Positions 10,203-19,340 of a stretch of 64,000 nucleotides of DNA are shown here, piece after piece. A program made the position numbers and the translations under genes. The DNA is from Streptomyces sp. NBC_00683 (GTDB lineage: Bacteria > Actinomycetota > Actinomycetes > Streptomycetales > Streptomycetaceae). Location: assembly GCF_036226745.1 (NCBI RefSeq), contig NZ_CP109013.1, forward strand, positions 5,642,001 through 5,706,000. The letters are read 5' to 3'. The notes under the pieces were generated by a model. It was not told where the DNA came from, searched no databases, and was given only the letters and a program-made list of their open reading frames with translations. How positions within the stretch are numbered: position 1 is the stretch's first letter; the number at the start of each line of letters is the position of its first letter.

Positions 10203-11171
10203 CTACTTCGCCGGTGTGTCCTTCGGGTCGTCCGGCCACACCCCGATGTGGTCCTGCTCCAGCTCCAGCATCACCCGGTGCTCCATACCCAGCGCCTCGG
10301 TGTAGTCGGCGGGCAGCTGCAGCCGGCCCGCCCGGTCGAGCATCGCGTACTCCCGCGCCACCTGCGACTCCTGGCCCGTAGCCGCGTCGACCTCCGTGCG
10401 CCGCAGCACCTCGGAGGACGTACGGCCGTCACGGATCGCCACCGTGCGGCGTACCTCGCCCGCCACCGCCAGGTCATGGGTGACGATCACGATCGTGGTG
10501 CCGAGCTCCTCGTTGGCCCGGCGGAACGCCGCGAACACCTGCTCACCGGTGGCCGAGTCCAGCTCACCGGTCGGCTCGTCGGCCAGCAGCACCGACGGGT
10601 TGTTGGCCAGGGCCACCGCGATCGCCACCCGCTGCTGCTGGCCCCCGGACATCTGCGCCGGGCGCCGGTCGCGGCAGTCCGCGACATCGAGCATCTGCAG
10701 CAACGACTCGGCACGCGCGGCCCGTTCACGGTTCCGGCCGCCGCCGCGCAGTTGCATCGGAAGGGTGATGTTCTGAACGGCGGTCAGATACGACAGCAGA
10801 TTGCGGGAGGTCTGCTGCCAGACGAAACCGACCACGTCGCGGCGGTAGCGCAGGCGCTCCTTCGACCCCATCGCCAGCAGATCGCAGCCCGCCACCTTCG
10901 CCGACCCGGCAGTGGGCACGTCGAGGCCCGCCAGGATGTTCATCAGGGTGGACTTCCCGCTGCCCGAAGCGCCCACCAGTGCCATCAACTCGCCCTCGGT
11001 GACGAGCAGATCGAGCCCCTGCAGGGCCTGCACCTCCACCCCGTCCGCGGAGAAGATGCGCACCAGCCGGTCGCACGCGATCAGCGCGTCATGCCCGTAC
11101 GAAGGACGGTCGCGGCGGGCGGAGGCCCGCTGTTCGAGCTCCGCCAAGGTGGTCTCTGTCGACGACGTCAT
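10203..11171 (-). CDS. ABC transporter ATP-binding protein (MacB/LolD type)
   Basis: A 322-residue ATPase with Walker A GASGSGKST at 67-75, Q-loop WQQ, signature MSGGQQQRVA, Walker B VLLADEPTGELDSATG and H-loop VTHD. The DEPTGELD form and the partner permeases place it in the MacB/LolCDE type VII group, which drives extrusion or lipoprotein release rather than solute import. About 60 extra residues at the C-terminus are not part of the cassette and resemble an AbrB/regulatory-like tail (MLDRAGRLQLPADYTEALG). ATG 11171 overlaps the upstream permease stop by four bases. It is the last gene of a three-gene operon. Confidence 0.9.
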   Translation of the reverse strand: MTSSTETTLAELEQRASARRDRPSYGHDALIACDRLVRIFSADGVEVQALQGLDLLVTEGELMALVGASGSGKSTLMNILAGLDVPTAGSAKVAGCDLLAMGSKERLRYRRDVVGFVWQQTSRNLLSYLTAVQNITLPMQLRGGGRNRERAARAESLLQMLDVADCRDRRPAQMSGGQQQRVAIAVALANNPSVLLADEPTGELDSATGEQVFAAFRRANEELGTTIVIVTHDLAVAGEVRRTVAIRDGRTSSEVLRRTEVDAATGQESQVAREYAMLDRAGRLQLPADYTEALGMEHRVMLELEQDHIGVWPDDPKDTPAK

Positions 11172-13939
11172 CGGGTGTCTCCTGCCCTGAGTTCCTTGAT
11201 CGATCCACGGCGGCTCGCCCACCAGGCCTGGACGCCGGCCACGGCTGCGGCGAGGACGACCACCCCCAGTGCCGGAACGGCCAGCGACCAGAGGTCGGCC
11301 CGCAGTGAAGCGGTGTTCGGTGATCCGGATTCCCCGCCCGCCAGCGCCAGCGCGGCCAGGTCGACACCGGGTGCCAGCAGTTCGATGGTCGTCCAGCCGA
11401 CGAGGAGTCCGCCGAACGCGGCCAGCAGCGCCTGCGGCATGGCCTCGAACGCGAGCAGCCGCCGGCCCTGCCGGGTGGTGAGCCCCATGGTGCGTAGCCG
11501 GGCCAGCAGCGTCCTGCGCTCCGGCGCGGTCTGCAGCAGGGAGAGGAGCACGGCGAGCAGCGCGTATCCGGCGCCCGCCGCGACAGCCGCCCCGTAGATC
11601 CGCTCGGCGCCCGACTGCATCGGGGTGTCGACGAACGCCTCGCGCTCCTCCGACCGCAGCCGGACGGTGAACTGGCCCGCGCCCTGCGCGGCGGCCCGCA
11701 GCTCCTCGCCGTCCGCCCCCGGGCCCGTGACCATCAGCGTCGTGGGCTGCCGTGCCGGGAGCCCGGCGGAGTCGACGATCAGGAAGCCGGAATCGGTCAC
11801 CGCGGACGTGCGCGGGCGGACGGCGGCGACCCGCACCGTGATGTCCCCGCCCTCCGACCGGATCGTGTGCGGCTCGTCGCCGAGCAGCTTCGCCACCTCG
11901 GGGGAAGCGATCGCCGGCAGCACCTCGTCCTGTCCCCGGCCGGCCTTCAGCAGGCCGACGGGCAAGGCGGGCTGACCCGTTTCCCGGGCCAGCCGGGCGT
12001 ACGAACCCGGCTCCACACCCAGCAGGGTCGCCCGCTCGGTGTCCCCCCTGACGTCCAGGTCGGCGGCCAGCGGAACGCTGTACTCGATGCGTACGGCCGC
12101 CACGTCCTCGACACCGTCCATGGCCCGCACCGAGCGGACCAGGCTGTCCGGGACCGCCGTCAGCCCGACGTTCTCGCCGCTGATCCGGGCGTCGGCGCCG
12201 ACCGCGCGCAGCGCCGCCGCGTCGCGGGCGTCGGCGACCCCGGCCAGCACCGAGCCGCCGAAGGCCGCCGTCGTCAGCGCGATCAGCAGGGCCAGCAGCG
12301 GCAGCGTGCCGCTCGCGCCGGTCCGGCCCGCCCTGGCCAGCGACAGGAAGCCGACCGCTCCGCGCAGCCGCGCGACGGGACGGGCCGCCAGCCGCAGCGG
12401 CAGCGGATAGAGCCGTACGAGAACGAGAGCGGCGATCAGCCCCACCAGCACGGGGGCCGAGCTGACCAGGAGATCGGCGTCCGAGCCCGTTGCCGTACCC
12501 CGACGGCGCAGGGCGGCGACCGCGCCGATCGCCAGGACGAGCAGGGTCAGTTCGGCGACCGTGCGCCGCCGGGACGGCTTCGCGTTCACGACGTCCTCGC
12601 GGGCGCCGTGCAGCAGCGGCCTGCGGTGGTACAGCGTCGTGCGGAGCGGCAGCGCCACGCAGACCAGTACGGCGACCGAGGCGGCACCGACGACGGGGGG
12701 CCACCACCGGGCCTCGCCGATGACGAGGACGGCCAGCAGCAGCCCGAGCGCCGCCGCGGGCAGGACGGACACCGCCGTCTCGGCCAGCAGCCGTCCGCCG
12801 ATGCCCCGCAGCGAGCCGCCCCGGGAGCGCAGCAGGGCGAGTTCGCCGTGGCGGCGGGCGCCGATGAGCCCGCCCGTCATCAGCAGGACCACGGCGGCCA
12901 CCGCTCCGATCCCCACGGCCGCGACCGTGACGACGGGGCTGATCGCCGCACGCATCGACGTGTAGGCGTCGAGAATGGCGTCCAGATCCGTGGTGAGCGT
13001 CGTGTTGGGCCCCGCCAGCGCGCGCAGTTTCAGCAGCTCCGGGCCGTTCTCCAACGAGGCGACGGCGTCCCGCAGCCGGGGGACCTCGTTCGCGGTCAGG
13101 CCGGAGGGGTCCGGAGCGATGCGCCAGTACAGCTCCGGCTCGCCCGACGTGTCCAGCAGGGCCGGCCCGGTGTCGGGAGCAAGGAGCAGCGTCGCCGTCC
13201 AGTAGAAGACCGGCGTCGGCGAACCCGGGTCCGCGACCAGCGACGGGGCGCGGTAGAGGGGGTCGACCGACCAGTAGCCGCTCTTCGGATGCAACGGGGT
13301 CACGAGGCCCGTGACGCGTACGGTCAGCGCCTTCCCACCCTGGGTGGGCACCGTGATCGTGGAGCCCGGCTTCATCTTCAGCTCCGCCGCGGTCTCCTCG
13401 GTGACGGCCGCCTCCACCTCACGGGTGCCGGTGGTCACCTCGCCGCGCGAGACCGGCCAGCGGCCCGCGGTCAGCCTGCTGTGATCGCCGAGCGCCGACG
13501 GGACGGCGTAGTGCAGCTGCGGCGGCATCGCGTTGGGGCGGGGCAGCCACTCCTCGTCCGCGACGATCGGCTTCGCCGTGTGCACCCCGTAGGAGGAGAG
13601 CGGCAGATCGGCCCGTACGGGTGCGGGAAGCCCCTTCACGAGCGCACGGTCGATCGCGGCCAGGGTCTCCTCGCGCAGGGCCTGCTCACGCGCCGGTCGC
13701 GGGTCCGCGAGCGAGGGCGGGGGTGTGGTCACTTCGAGCACGCTCTGGCCCGGCGACGCGGTCGAGACGTCATGGCGCAGCGCCTTCGCCTCGTACGCGT
13801 CCACGGAACGCGGGAACGCGGCGGCGAGGAACGCCGTCAGGAACACCAGGACCGCGAGGGCGGCGCTGATCCCTGGAGCGGTACGCAGCCGCGTACGGAC
13901 CCACGGGGCGCAGGCGGCCGAGATCTTGTCGGCGGTCAT
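11168..13939 (-). CDS. FtsX-like (MacB-type) ABC permease, smaller partner
   Basis: A 923-residue integral membrane protein. An N-terminal membrane helix (about residues 22-42, following APWVRTRLRTAPG) precedes a large extracytoplasmic domain of some 280 residues. Helix clusters follow around 330-480 and 520-590, then a second extracytoplasmic region and a C-terminal FtsX helix bundle (AVAAGAGYALLAVLLSLL onward). This duplicated FtsX layout is common in actinobacteria. It should pair with the larger permease upstream and the ATPase downstream, forming a mechanotransmission-type exporter; the substrate is unknown. ATG 13939 lies one base after the upstream stop. Confidence 0.85.
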   Translation of the reverse strand: MTADKISAACAPWVRTRLRTAPGISAALAVLVFLTAFLAAAFPRSVDAYEAKALRHDVSTASPGQSVLEVTTPPPSLADPRPAREQALREETLAAIDRALVKGLPAPVRADLPLSSYGVHTAKPIVADEEWLPRPNAMPPQLHYAVPSALGDHSRLTAGRWPVSRGEVTTGTREVEAAVTEETAAELKMKPGSTITVPTQGGKALTVRVTGLVTPLHPKSGYWSVDPLYRAPSLVADPGSPTPVFYWTATLLLAPDTGPALLDTSGEPELYWRIAPDPSGLTANEVPRLRDAVASLENGPELLKLRALAGPNTTLTTDLDAILDAYTSMRAAISPVVTVAAVGIGAVAAVVLLMTGGLIGARRHGELALLRSRGGSLRGIGGRLLAETAVSVLPAAALGLLLAVLVIGEARWWPPVVGAASVAVLVCVALPLRTTLYHRRPLLHGAREDVVNAKPSRRRTVAELTLLVLAIGAVAALRRRGTATGSDADLLVSSAPVLVGLIAALVLVRLYPLPLRLAARPVARLRGAVGFLSLARAGRTGASGTLPLLALLIALTTAAFGGSVLAGVADARDAAALRAVGADARISGENVGLTAVPDSLVRSVRAMDGVEDVAAVRIEYSVPLAADLDVRGDTERATLLGVEPGSYARLARETGQPALPVGLLKAGRGQDEVLPAIASPEVAKLLGDEPHTIRSEGGDITVRVAAVRPRTSAVTDSGFLIVDSAGLPARQPTTLMVTGPGADGEELRAAAQGAGQFTVRLRSEEREAFVDTPMQSGAERIYGAAVAAGAGYALLAVLLSLLQTAPERRTLLARLRTMGLTTRQGRRLLAFEAMPQALLAAFGGLLVGWTTIELLAPGVDLAALALAGGESGSPNTASLRADLWSLAVPALGVVVLAAAVAGVQAWWASRRGSIKELRAGDTR

Positions 13940-13940
13940 G

Positions 13941-16900
13941 TCAGTTGTCCCCCTGGTGGCGCAGCGAAACGGCGGGGTCTGCCCGCCGCAGCGTGATGGC
14001 GGCCACGATCACCAGCGGGAACACCGCGACGGCGGCCAGCAGCACGGCGACCTGCCCAGCAGGCAGCAGCACCAGGACATCCGGCACCGGCCGGGCAGCC
14101 TGTCCCGTCAGCACCACGAGCGGTACGACGGCCCTGGTCAGAACAGCCCCCAGAGCGAGCCCGATCACCATGGCGAGGGCGATCAGGATCCCCTGCTCCG
14201 CGGCGACCATCCGGGCCAGCCTGCGGCGGGGCGTGCCCAGGGCCCGCAACACGGCGAACTCGGCGGACCGTTCGCGCTGCGAGCCCACGAGGCCGACCGC
14301 GTAACCGACTGCGGCCAGCGCGGCGGCGACCGCGGCGACCGCCAGCAGCGCGGACTGCGGACCCGCTCCCAGCGGGTCGTCCGCCAGCTCCCGGGCCGTC
14401 TCGTCCCGCACCAGCACCTGGGCCGGATCCGTACCCGGCAGCTTGCGCAGCTCGGCCGCCACGTCCGGCCCGTCGCCGGGCGCCGTGCTCAGCCACCACT
14501 CGGTGGGCGCAAGGGCGGCCCCGGACCGGTGGGCGAGCACCTCGGACACGGCCTTGAGGTCCAGGAGCAGGCTTCCGCCGGGCTTCGTCGACGACTCCGC
14601 ACCGCTCACGGCCACGGGAGCACCAGTGGTGGGCAGCTGCCGCACCGCCTTCGCCAGGGTCACCCGGACCGTCTGGCCCGCCAGCGTGAGGTCGACGTCC
14701 TGGCCCAGCTTCGCCCCCGAGTACGTCAGGTACGCGTCGGTCGCCACCGCCTTCAGCGCCGGAGCCGGTGCGCGGACCGCGGTGATCCGGAGCGTGCCGA
14801 CCGGGCCGCCGCCGAAGAACGGCTCCGGGGTCAGGACGGCCCCGGTGCCGTACCGGAAGGAGGGCGAGGTGCCCGAGCCGCTCACCGTCCGCGGTGTCTC
14901 GCCCGGCCTCTCCTCCCCGGCCTCGGTGACGGTCGTGGCGGCCCGCCACCGGACCCCGTCCACGACCGGAACCGGCTGCTCGCTCCCACTGCCGGTCTGC
15001 GCCCTGAGGCCCGTCACCGAGACCAGCCGCTTCTGGGAGCGGCCCGCGGGCACATCGCCGTCCACCTCGAATCCGGTCACGGCCAGTTCGCCCGACGGGG
15101 ACACGGGGACGGAGACGGTGTGCTCGCGCCCGTCGACGGGAACGGTCCCGGCACCGACCCGGTAGGCGATGCCGTAGCGGTCCTCCAGCAGAACGCTGAC
15201 CAGCGGAGCCGGACCGGCCGGCTTCTTCGCCCCGGGGGCCGTGGTGTCGAGGATCCGCAGATCGAACACCGCACGGGTGCTGCCCTTCGGCAGCGTCACC
15301 CCGGTACGGGCGGCCTTCGGCGGGGTGATCGCGTCGAACAGCTTCTGCGGTGCCGAGCCCGCGAGGTCCTCTCGCATCAGCATCCGCTCGTCCGCATGCG
15401 CGGTGTCCAGCGCCAGCACCTCGGCCGTCCGTCCGCCGGACAGCTCGGCCGTGGCACGGAACGCCGGAGCCGCCTCGCGTACGCCGGGCAGATCCGTGTA
15501 CGGCGCGGCCTTCGCCGGGTCATTGCCGAGCCCCGCCACGATCCGTACCGAAGCACCGGACCTGAAGTCGGCCTGGTCGCTCTGCGAGCGGTCCCAGGAA
15601 GCGGCCTGGCCGATGGCCAGCATGCCCGTCGCCACGGCCAGCACCAGCAGCAGCACCGGACCCGCACCGCGCAGCGGCCGGCGGCTGAACTGCCATCCGG
15701 CCAGCGCCGAGGACAGCCCCCTGCCGCCCGCCGCACGGCGCTCCGCGAGCCTCGCCGCGGGCGGCAGCAGCCGCAGAGTCAGCACGGTTCCCGCGAGGAG
15801 GGCCAGGGCGGGCGCGGCTACCAGCAGCGGATCGATGCCGAGATCGCCCTCCCGGTCGCCACTGAGCGCGCCGCTGCCCGACAACCCGGTCTGCCGGTCC
15901 AGCTGCCAGTACGCCACACCGGCGACCAGCAGCAGCCCGAGGTCGGCGCCCGCACGCACCGGAGTGGGCAGCGCCGCGGCGCGGGAGCCCCGCCGCCCGC
16001 CCGCACTCGCGGCCAGCGCCGGTGCCACCACGGCCAGCGCACAGGCCAGGGCGACGGCGGCGGCCACCAGCCACACCGAGCCGTTCACACCGTCGCCGAG
16101 CCGCAGGCCGATCCGGGTGAGCCCGCTCCGGTCCGCGAGCAGCCGGGTCAGCGGACCGGCGACCAGCGGGGCGACGAGGGCGGCCGGTACGGCGAGCAGC
16201 AGTGCCTCGGTCGCGGCCAGCGAGGCGATCCGGCCCCGCGAGCCGCCCCGGGCCCGCAGCAGTTCGGTCTCGCCGGCTCGCTCGCTGCTCAGCAGCCTGG
16301 CCACGAGCAGCAGGGCGTAACCGGCGAGCAGGACCAGCTGGACGGCGACGATCATGATCGTCGAGCGGGACACCAGCAGCGCCCGGTCGATCTGCTCGAT
16401 GACGGTGGGCAGCGAGGTCCGCACCGTGATCCCGCCGTCGAACACGGGGGCGGCCGACAGCGCCTTCGGACCGTCCGTCGAGGTGCTATGCAGGTCCCCG
16501 GTCCGGCCGGTGGTCACCGTACGGAAGTCGGCGCCGGCCAGCCAGGACACCCCGCCGGGACTGAGCCTGCCGGAGGCGAGCACCGCGGGATCGGCGAGCA
16601 GCGGACCGTACGTAGTGAAGACGACCTTGCGGACCCCGCGCCCGCCGAGCGCGTCCAACTGCCAGTACGGGTCGGCCTGGTCGGACACCTCGTACAGACC
16701 GGTGATCTCGACCTGGAGCGGTGCACCGCCCAGTCGGTCGGCGAGGGTGAGACGCGCACCCGGCTTCAGCTTCAGGGCCTCGGCGGCGGCGCGGGGGAGC
16801 GCCACCTGCACCGGCCCGGCGGCGTTCCCGGCTCCGGCGGCGGGCATGCGCCCCTCGGCCAGGCGGACGCGGCTGCGGTCGAGCGCAGCGAGGTGCGTGA

Positions 16901-17255
16901 GGTCGGGTTCGCCGCGCCGCCCGGTCGGGGCCTGGAGACCGCGGGGCAGCGCGTACGGTCCCGAGGTCTCCAGCTTCCGTACCGTCACCGGCAGTCCGTC
17001 GAACGTCGCGCGGGCCGCCTCGCGGACCGCCTCGTCGGCCTCCTCACGCTGCTCCCGGTCCACCTCGGCGGACACGAAGAGCGAGGCGGACTCGGCGGAG
17101 CGGTGGGTCAGCGTGTGCCGCAGGGCGGCGTCCCCGACGGAACCGGAGAAGGCGGTCAGCGCGGCCAGTACACAGGTGGTGAGCAGCACGGCCAGGAGGG
17201 CGGCCGCGAGAAGCAGCCGGTGCGCACGCACACGCAGAAAGACGAACCCCGTCAC
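13941..17255 (-). CDS. FtsX-like (MacB-type) ABC permease, larger partner
   Basis: A 1104-residue membrane protein, first gene of the operon. It starts MTGFVFLRVRAHR followed by an N-terminal helix (about 13-35), then an extracytoplasmic domain of about 250 residues. Helices cluster around 310-500 and 520-560, and the middle of the protein (about 570-950) is a second, unusually large extracytoplasmic domain. The final 150 residues hold the conserved FtsX bundle with GSQRERSAEFAVLRALGTPRR, the coupling-helix type motif. Size compared with the usual 400-850 residues reflects the extra outer domain. ATG 17255 is used; upstream 172 bases should hold the promoter. Confidence 0.85.
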   Translation of the reverse strand: MTGFVFLRVRAHRLLLAAALLAVLLTTCVLAALTAFSGSVGDAALRHTLTHRSAESASLFVSAEVDREQREEADEAVREAARATFDGLPVTVRKLETSGPYALPRGLQAPTGRRGEPDLTHLAALDRSRVRLAEGRMPAAGAGNAAGPVQVALPRAAAEALKLKPGARLTLADRLGGAPLQVEITGLYEVSDQADPYWQLDALGGRGVRKVVFTTYGPLLADPAVLASGRLSPGGVSWLAGADFRTVTTGRTGDLHSTSTDGPKALSAAPVFDGGITVRTSLPTVIEQIDRALLVSRSTIMIVAVQLVLLAGYALLLVARLLSSERAGETELLRARGGSRGRIASLAATEALLLAVPAALVAPLVAGPLTRLLADRSGLTRIGLRLGDGVNGSVWLVAAAVALACALAVVAPALAASAGGRRGSRAAALPTPVRAGADLGLLLVAGVAYWQLDRQTGLSGSGALSGDREGDLGIDPLLVAAPALALLAGTVLTLRLLPPAARLAERRAAGGRGLSSALAGWQFSRRPLRGAGPVLLLVLAVATGMLAIGQAASWDRSQSDQADFRSGASVRIVAGLGNDPAKAAPYTDLPGVREAAPAFRATAELSGGRTAEVLALDTAHADERMLMREDLAGSAPQKLFDAITPPKAARTGVTLPKGSTRAVFDLRILDTTAPGAKKPAGPAPLVSVLLEDRYGIAYRVGAGTVPVDGREHTVSVPVSPSGELAVTGFEVDGDVPAGRSQKRLVSVTGLRAQTGSGSEQPVPVVDGVRWRAATTVTEAGEERPGETPRTVSGSGTSPSFRYGTGAVLTPEPFFGGGPVGTLRITAVRAPAPALKAVATDAYLTYSGAKLGQDVDLTLAGQTVRVTLAKAVRQLPTTGAPVAVSGAESSTKPGGSLLLDLKAVSEVLAHRSGAALAPTEWWLSTAPGDGPDVAAELRKLPGTDPAQVLVRDETARELADDPLGAGPQSALLAVAAVAAALAAVGYAVGLVGSQRERSAEFAVLRALGTPRRRLARMVAAEQGILIALAMVIGLALGAVLTRAVVPLVVLTGQAARPVPDVLVLLPAGQVAVLLAAVAVFPLVIVAAITLRRADPAVSLRHQGDN

Positions 17256-17427
17256 CTGATCCCCCGAACCCTCAGCAGCCGCACGCCCCCCGACGTTCCC
17301 AGGATGCTTTCAGAGTGCACGGGCTCCTGGAAACCGCTTGCGGTCGCTATTGATGGGATCGTGACCGTTATCCGGCGGCGGAGCACCGGATTCCGCACGT
17401 GCGCGAGGAGGCGCGAGGAGCCGCGGG

Positions 17428-17832
17428 TCAGCCCTCGGTGTTGATCATCGAGGCGGCGGCGTACGTGAGGTAGTCCCACAACTGCCGCTCGTGCGCGGGG
17501 GACAGCCCGAGCTCGTCGAGCGCCACCCGCATATGGCCGAGCCAGGCGTCGTGAGCCGCCCGGTCCACCCGGAACGGAACGTGCCGCATCCGCAGCCGGG
17601 GGTGCCCCCGCTCGTCGCTGTAGGTGCGCGGACCGCCCCAGTACTGCATGAGGAACAGGGTGAAGCGCTCCTCGGCCGGACCCAGATCCTCCTCCGGGTA
17701 CATCGGCCGCAGCAGCGGGTCGTCCGCGACCCCCTGGTAGAAGCGGTGGACCAGGCGCCGGAAGGTCTCCTCGCCGCCGACCTGCTCGTAGAAGGTCTGC
17801 TCCTGAAGCGTGTCGCGCGGAATCTCTGTCAC
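17428..17832 (-). CDS. glbO: Group II truncated haemoglobin (GlbO type)
   Basis: A 134-residue globin with the group II signature: FYEQVGGEETFRRLVHRFY at the front, the YWGGPRTYSDERGHPRLRMRH block with the proximal His near the end of that motif, and a conserved Trp in the G helix (DAWLGHM). It binds haem and oxygen or NO; GlbO-type proteins are often linked to respiration and redox protection. The start is the GTG at 17832 (VTEIPRDT); an open frame continues upstream but reads into unrelated sequence. It is the last gene of the signalling block, 74 bases after the FHA gene, and may be read through from it. Confidence 0.88.
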   Translation of the reverse strand: MTEIPRDTLQEQTFYEQVGGEETFRRLVHRFYQGVADDPLLRPMYPEEDLGPAEERFTLFLMQYWGGPRTYSDERGHPRLRMRHVPFRVDRAAHDAWLGHMRVALDELGLSPAHERQLWDYLTYAAASMINTEG

Positions 17833-17906
17833 CCGTCCATGGTCGCAGACGCACCGGCCGAGTACCGGAGTCCTAGGACCCCGCTCCTCGGCCGGTGCGT
17901 ACCGGA

Positions 17907-19229
17907 TCAGTCGCGGCGCACCGTGATCGTCGTCCAGGCCCCGACATGCACCTGGTCGCCGTCCTGGAGCGGCACGGGCACATAGGGCTGGATCGGATCC
18001 TCGGCGCCGTTGAGCGTGGTGCCGTTGGTGGAGTTCTGGTCGACGACGGCCCAGTTGCCGTCCGGCTGCTGCACCAGCACGGCGTGCTGGTGCGAGACGC
18101 CCGGGTCCTCCGGCGGCACGGCCAGGTCGATGTCGGGGGACTCGCCGGTGCTGTGCCGCCGACGGCCGATCGTGATCTGGTTGCCCGTGAGCGGAAGGTG
18201 CTGCTCCGGGGAGTACGCGGGCAGGTTGAGCCCGGTCGCCTCGGGGCCGCTGCGCTGCATCATCGCCAGGAAGTACTCGCGGTCCGGCGCGATCACGGCC
18301 GACCAGCTGACCGGCTGCCGGCTCTGGCCCGGAACGGGACCCTGTCCCTGAGCCTGACCTGGGCCCTGGCCGGGGAAGTGCTGCTGCGGGGCCTGAGGCG
18401 TCTGCGGTCCCTGCTGGAAAGCCTGCGGGGGCTGCTGCTGCTGCGAGGGCGGCGGCAGCATCCAGTCGTCCCCGCCGGTCTGCGGAGCCTGCGGCTGCGG
18501 CGGCGCGGACTGCTGCTGGAACGACGGGGGCGGCGGCGGACCCTGGCGCTGCGGGTCGAACGGCGAGGGGTGACCCTGCTGTCCCTGCGGCCCCGGCTGT
18601 CCCTGCGGGTCGAACGGCCCCGGCTGTCCCTGCTGACCCTGCGGGTCGAACGGCGAGGGCTGCCCGGGCTGACCCTGCTGTCCCTGTCGCTCGAAGGGGG
18701 ACGACGACTGCTGCTGGAATGCGGGCGGGGGCGGCGGCCCCTGCTGGAACGACGGGGGAGGCGGCGGGCCCGGCCTGCCTGCCTGCTCCGGCGAGAGCGG
18801 CTCGGCGGGCCGGTTCATCTGCGAGGGCCGCGAGCTCTGGTACTCGAACGGGTCGCGCTGCTGCGGAGGCTGCGGCGGGCCCTGCTGGGCCTGGAAGCCG
18901 GGCGGCAGATTCAGCCCGGGCACCGGGCCCCCGGCGCCACCCTGCGGGGCGAGCGGGGTGTACGACGTCGCCGTGTTCGTGAGGAAGTTCCAGCGGCACT
19001 CCTCACAGAACGGCGCCATCGCCTCACGCGGGGTGCGGCACTGCGGGCAGAGCTCGGCCTGGGCGGTCGGCTCCCCGGAACCCTGCGGGTAGCCGTAACC
19101 GGGCGCGGGCGGCGGGGGAGGCGGCGGGGGGACTGCGCCCGCGGGCGCGCCCGCCCCGGCCATGCGATGTCCGCAGACCTCGCACCAGTCCTCGGAACCC
19201 GACTGGTGTCCGTTCGGGCAGGTCGGCAT
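17907..19229 (-). CDS. FHA-domain protein with two N-terminal zinc ribbons
   Basis: A 440-residue protein in three parts. First, two zinc ribbons: Cys4/Cys16/Cys19 with CEVCGH (residues 1-22) and CPQCRTP...CEECRWN (about 61-80). Second, a long Pro/Gln/Gly-rich linker (about 85-295) built from repeated FDPQGQQGQPG-like units. Third, a C-terminal FHA domain with TIGRRRHSTG, GVSHQHAVL and NSTNGTTLNG, the phosphothreonine-binding loops. It probably docks phosphorylated partners of the neighbouring kinase. Unlike GarA/OdhI, it has no short N-terminal ETTS-type phosphorylation segment, so it is not a simple GarA orthologue. It lies 111 bases after the VWA gene. Confidence 0.85.
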   Translation of the reverse strand: MPTCPNGHQSGSEDWCEVCGHRMAGAGAPAGAVPPPPPPPPAPGYGYPQGSGEPTAQAELCPQCRTPREAMAPFCEECRWNFLTNTATSYTPLAPQGGAGGPVPGLNLPPGFQAQQGPPQPPQQRDPFEYQSSRPSQMNRPAEPLSPEQAGRPGPPPPPSFQQGPPPPPAFQQQSSSPFERQGQQGQPGQPSPFDPQGQQGQPGPFDPQGQPGPQGQQGHPSPFDPQRQGPPPPPSFQQQSAPPQPQAPQTGGDDWMLPPPSQQQQPPQAFQQGPQTPQAPQQHFPGQGPGQAQGQGPVPGQSRQPVSWSAVIAPDREYFLAMMQRSGPEATGLNLPAYSPEQHLPLTGNQITIGRRRHSTGESPDIDLAVPPEDPGVSHQHAVLVQQPDGNWAVVDQNSTNGTTLNGAEDPIQPYVPVPLQDGDQVHVGAWTTITVRRD

Positions 19230-19340
19230 GTCGGCGCTTCCCCCTCTCCTCGTCCGGCCCGGAGGCCGCCATGCTCGTAGGTGCGCCGTCCGGCCGGCCG
19301 GGTGGCCTTCCGCACGGCTGTCTCGCTGTCGTACGTGCTG

